Made by a program: the position numbers and the translations under genes. From UBA7239 sp964509075 (GTDB lineage: Bacteria; Pseudomonadota; Gammaproteobacteria; Pseudomonadales; UBA7239), in contig CAZDWC010000002.1 in NCBI GenBank assembly GCA_964509075.1, forward strand, positions 310,001-374,000: a stretch of DNA of 64,000 nt, written 5' to 3'. This document shows positions 61,435 through 64,000 of this stretch, one piece after another (position 1 is the first letter of the stretch; every line of letters starts with the position of its first letter). Under the pieces are notes generated by a model. It was not told where the DNA came from. It searched no databases and worked only from the letters and a program-made list of their open reading frames with translations.

Positions 61435-61614
61435 TCAGCTCTCCACTTTAACCAGGTAGTTAACCTTGTTGATCATGCCGCGATTGGACGGCGTATCCTG
61501 CACTTCAACGGTATGACCGATGCGGCGCAAGCCCAGGCCACGTACACAGGCCTGATGCACCTTGAGGCGACCGGCCGTGCTGCGAATTTGTGTCACTTTG
61601 ATCATATTTGCCAT
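61435..61614 (-). CDS. rpmD: 50S ribosomal protein L30
   Basis: A 59-residue L30 found by direct reading between rpsE and rplO. It starts MANMIKVTQIRSTAGRLKVH and contains GLGLRRIGHTVEVQDTPSNR and GMINKVNYLVKVES. Length equals E. coli L30. The stop lies one base before the rplO start. Confidence 0.97.
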   Translation of the reverse strand: MANMIKVTQIRSTAGRLKVHQACVRGLGLRRIGHTVEVQDTPSNRGMINKVNYLVKVES

Positions 61615-61650
61615 GACTGCACCCTAATTACTTGCTGATCCGCACTGCTA

Positions 61651-62166
61651 TCAGTTGCGGATCTCGTCAACTGTCTTGCCACGCTTGGCTGCGATCTCAT
61701 CAGGAGAGCGCATTTGTTTCAGGCCGCTGATGGTGGCGCGCACCACGTTGACCGGGTTGGTAGAGCCGTAGCACTTGGCCAGTACGTTATGCACACCAGC
61801 CAGTTCGAGTACTGCACGCATGGCGCCGCCGGCAATTACACCTGTACCTTCAGAGGCTGGCTGCATGTAAACATTGGCTGCACCGTGACGCGCTTTCACC
61901 GGGTAGAAAATGGTGTTGCCGTTCAGATCGACAGTGATCATGTTACGGCGAGCGGACTCCATGGCCTTCTGGATGGCAGTCGGCACCTCACGCGCCTTGC
62001 CGCGACCAAAACCCACCTTGCCATTGCCATCACCAACCACAGTCAGTGCCGTGAATGAAAAGGTACGACCACCTTTCACAACTTTGGCAACACGGTTGAC
62101 CTGAACCAGTTTTTCCATCAGGCCATCGGTGTTCTTGTCTTTGTCTTTCTGCTCTTGAAGCGCCAT
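61651..62166 (-). CDS. rpsE: 30S ribosomal protein S5
   Basis: A 171-residue S5 with LVQVNRVAKVVKGGRTFSFT, VVGDGNGKVGFGRGKAREVP, GAMRAVLELAGVHNVLAKCYGS and the terminal RSPDEIAAKRGKTVDEI. It is a little longer at the N-terminus (ALQEQKDKDKNTDG) than E. coli S5, a common variation. Confidence 0.98.
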   Translation of the reverse strand: MALQEQKDKDKNTDGLMEKLVQVNRVAKVVKGGRTFSFTALTVVGDGNGKVGFGRGKAREVPTAIQKAMESARRNMITVDLNGNTIFYPVKARHGAANVYMQPASEGTGVIAGGAMRAVLELAGVHNVLAKCYGSTNPVNVVRATISGLKQMRSPDEIAAKRGKTVDEIRN

Positions 62167-62178
62167 GTCTGTTACCTA

Positions 62179-62529
62179 TTAGAACTCGAGACCCGCCGCA
62201 CGAGCGGCATCCGCCAACGCTTTCACGCGGCCGTGATATTTGAAACCGCTGCGATCAAAGGCGACCTTGGTGACACCGGCCGCTTTCGCTCGCTCGGCAA
62301 CCAGAGCACCGACACTACTGGCTGCAGCGGCATTGCCAGTTGCACCACTGCGCAAGCTGGCGTCCAGCGTGGAAGCCTGAGCAACAACACGGTTATCTTC
62401 CGGTGCGATTACCTGCGCATAAATATGGCGCGGCGTGCGATGCACACTGAGACGAAAAGCACCCTGCTCACGAATTTTCATTCGTGTGGACTTGGCGCGG
62501 CGTATACGGCCTGATTTCTTTGCGTTCAT
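62179..62529 (-). CDS. rplR: 50S ribosomal protein L18
   Basis: A 116-residue L18 with FRLSVHRTPRHIYAQVIAPEDN, VAQASTLDASLR and the terminal KVAFDRSGFKYHGRVKALADAARAAGLEF, the 5S-rRNA-binding signature. It lies 12 bp before rpsE. Confidence 0.98.
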   Translation of the reverse strand: MNAKKSGRIRRAKSTRMKIREQGAFRLSVHRTPRHIYAQVIAPEDNRVVAQASTLDASLRSGATGNAAAASSVGALVAERAKAAGVTKVAFDRSGFKYHGRVKALADAARAAGLEF

Positions 62530-62540
62530 CTGTCTACACC

Positions 62541-63074
62541 TTATTTCTTCTTGGCTTCTTTGCGATGCACTACTTCATCGGAGTAGCGCACGCCCTTGCC
62601 TTTGTAAGGCTCGGGGGCACGATAAGCACGGATTTCAGCGGCAACCTGACCCAACAACTGCTTGTCTGCGCTTTTCAGCACAATCTCTGTCTGGGTGGGT
62701 GTTTCAACTGTAACGCCTTGCGGCAATTCGTAGTCGATCGGGTGCGAATACCCCAGTGTCAAGTTCAGGCTGCTACCAGCTGCTTTGGCACGATAACCAA
62801 CGCCAACCAGTTCCAACTTGCGCTCAAAACCAGCGCTGACGCCTTTCACCATATTGGCAACCAGTGCACGAGTGGTACCTGCCATCATGCGGGCAGCTTT
62901 TGCACCTTCGCGCGCCTTGAAACTCAACTGCTTTTCTTCCTGTACGATTTCCACGGAAGGATGCACAGGCATGGACAACTCACCCTTGCCGCCTTTGACC
63001 GTAATGCGATCAGAAGCCAGTGTGATATTGACACCGCTGGGCAGTTCGACCGGATATTTTGCAACTCTGGACAT
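62541..63074 (-). CDS. rplF: 50S ribosomal protein L6
   Basis: A 177-residue L6, the same length as in E. coli: SRVAKYPVELPSGVNITL, VKGGKGELSM, GVGYRAKAAGSSLNLTLGYSHPIDYELP and the terminal EPYKGKGVRYSDEVVHRKEAKKK. The ATG at 63074 is chosen; an upstream in-frame extension does not match the family. Confidence 0.98.
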   Translation of the reverse strand: MSRVAKYPVELPSGVNITLASDRITVKGGKGELSMPVHPSVEIVQEEKQLSFKAREGAKAARMMAGTTRALVANMVKGVSAGFERKLELVGVGYRAKAAGSSLNLTLGYSHPIDYELPQGVTVETPTQTEIVLKSADKQLLGQVAAEIRAYRAPEPYKGKGVRYSDEVVHRKEAKKK

Positions 63075-63084
63075 GACTGTACCC

Positions 63085-63477
63085 TTAGAACACTGTGCAA
63101 ATAATTTCGCCGCCAATATTGGCCTTGCGCGCAGCGCGGTCAGTCATCACACCTTTACTGGTGGAGACGATCGCAACGCCCAGGCTGTTGGCAACGTTTG
63201 GCAACTCATCCTTGCCGCGGTAATTGCGCAGACCGGGACGGCTGATACGTTTGATGGTGTCGATAACCGGCTGACCCTGATGGTATTTCAACTCAATGTT
63301 CAGCTGCGGCTTGGCACCTTCACTGACGCTGTAGTTGGCAATATACCCTTCAGATTTCAGCACTTCGGCTACGGAAACCTTGATTTTCGACGACGGCATG
63401 GACGTCGAAGCCATGTGGGCCATTTGCGCGTTACGAATGCGCGCAATCATGTCGGCCAACGGATCTTGCATACTCAT
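63085..63477 (-). CDS. rpsH: 30S ribosomal protein S8
   Basis: A 130-residue S8: QDPLADMIARIRNAQMAH, then VLKSEGYIANYSV, RISRPGLRNYRGKDELP and the terminal ATSKGVMTDRAAR-like STSKGVMTDRAARKANIGGEIICTVF. In E. coli S8 also represses the spc operon at the mRNA level. Confidence 0.98.
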   Translation of the reverse strand: MSMQDPLADMIARIRNAQMAHMASTSMPSSKIKVSVAEVLKSEGYIANYSVSEGAKPQLNIELKYHQGQPVIDTIKRISRPGLRNYRGKDELPNVANSLGVAIVSTSKGVMTDRAARKANIGGEIICTVF

Positions 63478-63496
63478 GGTATCGCTCCTGTTCGTC

Positions 63497-63802
63497 TTAC
63501 CAGCTGGCCTTCACCAAGCCCGGAACATCACCTTTCATGGCGTGCTCACGAAGCTTGATACGGGACAGACCAAATTTGCGGTATACAGCATGCGGACGAC
63601 CGGTCAAACGGCAACGTGTCTGCTTGCGAACCGGGCTGGCGTCGCGCGGCAATTTCTGCAATTGCACCTGTGCATCCCAACGCTCTTCATCAGACGTTTT
63701 GGGATTGGCGATCAACGCCTTCAGGCGCGCGCGTTTTTCAGCGTATTTGGCCACGGTTTTGGCGCGTTTCTTTTCGCGCTCAATCATCGAAAGCTTTGCC
63801 AT
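63497..63802 (-). CDS. rpsN: 30S ribosomal protein S14
   Basis: A 101-residue S14 of the long, zinc-free type found in E. coli: AKLSMIEREKKRAKTVAKYAEKR, LQKLPRDASPVRKQTRCRLTGRPHA and YRKFGLSRIKLREHAMKGDVPGLVKASW. No CxxC pairs are present, consistent with this form. Confidence 0.98.
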   Translation of the reverse strand: MAKLSMIEREKKRAKTVAKYAEKRARLKALIANPKTSDEERWDAQVQLQKLPRDASPVRKQTRCRLTGRPHAVYRKFGLSRIKLREHAMKGDVPGLVKASW

Positions 63803-63832
63803 TGTCTCAGCTATCCTCTGTGTAAACCTGAA

Positions 63833-64000
63833 TCAACCTTTGAAGGGGAAGTTGAACGCTTTCAGCAGCGCACGACCTTCCTCATCCGTTTTGGCTGTAG
63901 TAGTAATTGCGATGTCGAGACCGCGCAGTGCGTCGATCTTGTCATAGTCAATTTCCGGGAAAATAATCTGCTCGCCTACGCCCATGGAAAAATTGCCACG
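63833..64000 (-). CDS. rplE: 50S ribosomal protein L5, C-terminal part (runs off window)
   Basis: The last 55 codons of L5 are present: RGNFSMGVGEQIIFPEIDYD, DIAITTTAKTDEEGRALL and the terminal FNFPFKG. Its upstream part and the rest of the spc operon (rplX, rplN) are outside the window. Confidence 0.97.
   Translation of the reverse strand, partial: RGNFSMGVGEQIIFPEIDYDKIDALRGLDIAITTTAKTDEEGRALLKAFNFPFKG

Overview
This 64 kb window is chromosomal DNA of a gammaproteobacterium with moderately high GC. The evidence is a complete spc/alpha ribosomal block in the standard order, a miaA-hfq-hflX-hflK-hflC operon, trpGDC without trpE, rpoN, orn, rsgA, a DarP (YjgA) homologue and a ZapG (YhcB) homologue. 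Two cytochromes P450, a di-iron fatty-acid/sterol hydroxylase, an MMPL-type exporter and an NdvB-like glucan synthase suggest an environmental, lipid-using member of the Pseudomonadales/Cellvibrionales neighbourhood. That placement is inference. No tRNA, rRNA, CRISPR array or intact insertion sequence was recognised, and no gene-free stretch exceeds 300 bases.

Layout. 1-2.9 kb: the start of a P450 gene divergent from a TetR regulator across a paired palindrome, then a membrane hydroxylase and a protein of unknown function. 2.8-6.0 kb: a defence/DNA-modification island. It holds one polypeptide joining an N-terminal helix-turn-helix, a cytosine-5 methyltransferase and an HNH nuclease, then a small unknown protein and a Vsr mismatch endonuclease; a LexA-like box precedes it. 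6.0-10.5 kb: a GST/NAD(P)-binding pair and a LolA-like protein with an MMPL exporter. 10.7-13.2 kb: trpGDC. 13.2-18 kb: a DUF1631 protein, a PilZ protein, a pentapeptide-repeat protein, an MFS transporter and a YfiR-like protein. 18-23.2 kb: cobQ-cobT and ppsA. 23.3-25.6 kb: two overlapping membrane proteins with degenerate GGDEF domains. 25.6-30.8 kb: RNA and translation housekeeping genes (pseudouridine synthase, rsgA, orn, prfC) and an aldo/keto reductase. 30.8-35.3 kb: a secreted SGNH hydrolase with Ca-binding-type repeats, a soluble chemoreceptor-like protein beside a di-iron ODP protein, and a SirB2-like membrane protein. 35.4-45.3 kb: miaA-hfq-hflXKC, a membrane-linked aspartic protease, ribA, panCD, the DarP homologue and rpoN. 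45.3-56.3 kb: a P450 under a strong palindromic operator, a GH17-GT2 fusion, a DUF349 protein, dinG, an alpha/beta hydrolase, the ZapG homologue and an aminotransferase. 56.4-64 kb: the ribosomal protein/secY/rpoA operons on the minus strand, truncated in rplE.

Most distinctive features. (1) The single-chain methyltransferase-HNH protein, with its own HTH and a CTGT-N8-ACAG box upstream, looks like a compact, possibly SOS-linked restriction-modification unit; the linked Vsr would repair deaminated methylcytosine. (2) Short palindromic repeats of two families have been absorbed into coding sequence at three places: the DUF6929-like gene, the vsr stop codon and rsgA. (3) The ODP/chemoreceptor-like pair is a candidate oxygen or redox sensing module. 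(4) Two palindromes about 38 kb apart share the half-site TAGTCAA. All functions are assigned by reading motifs; no database search was run.
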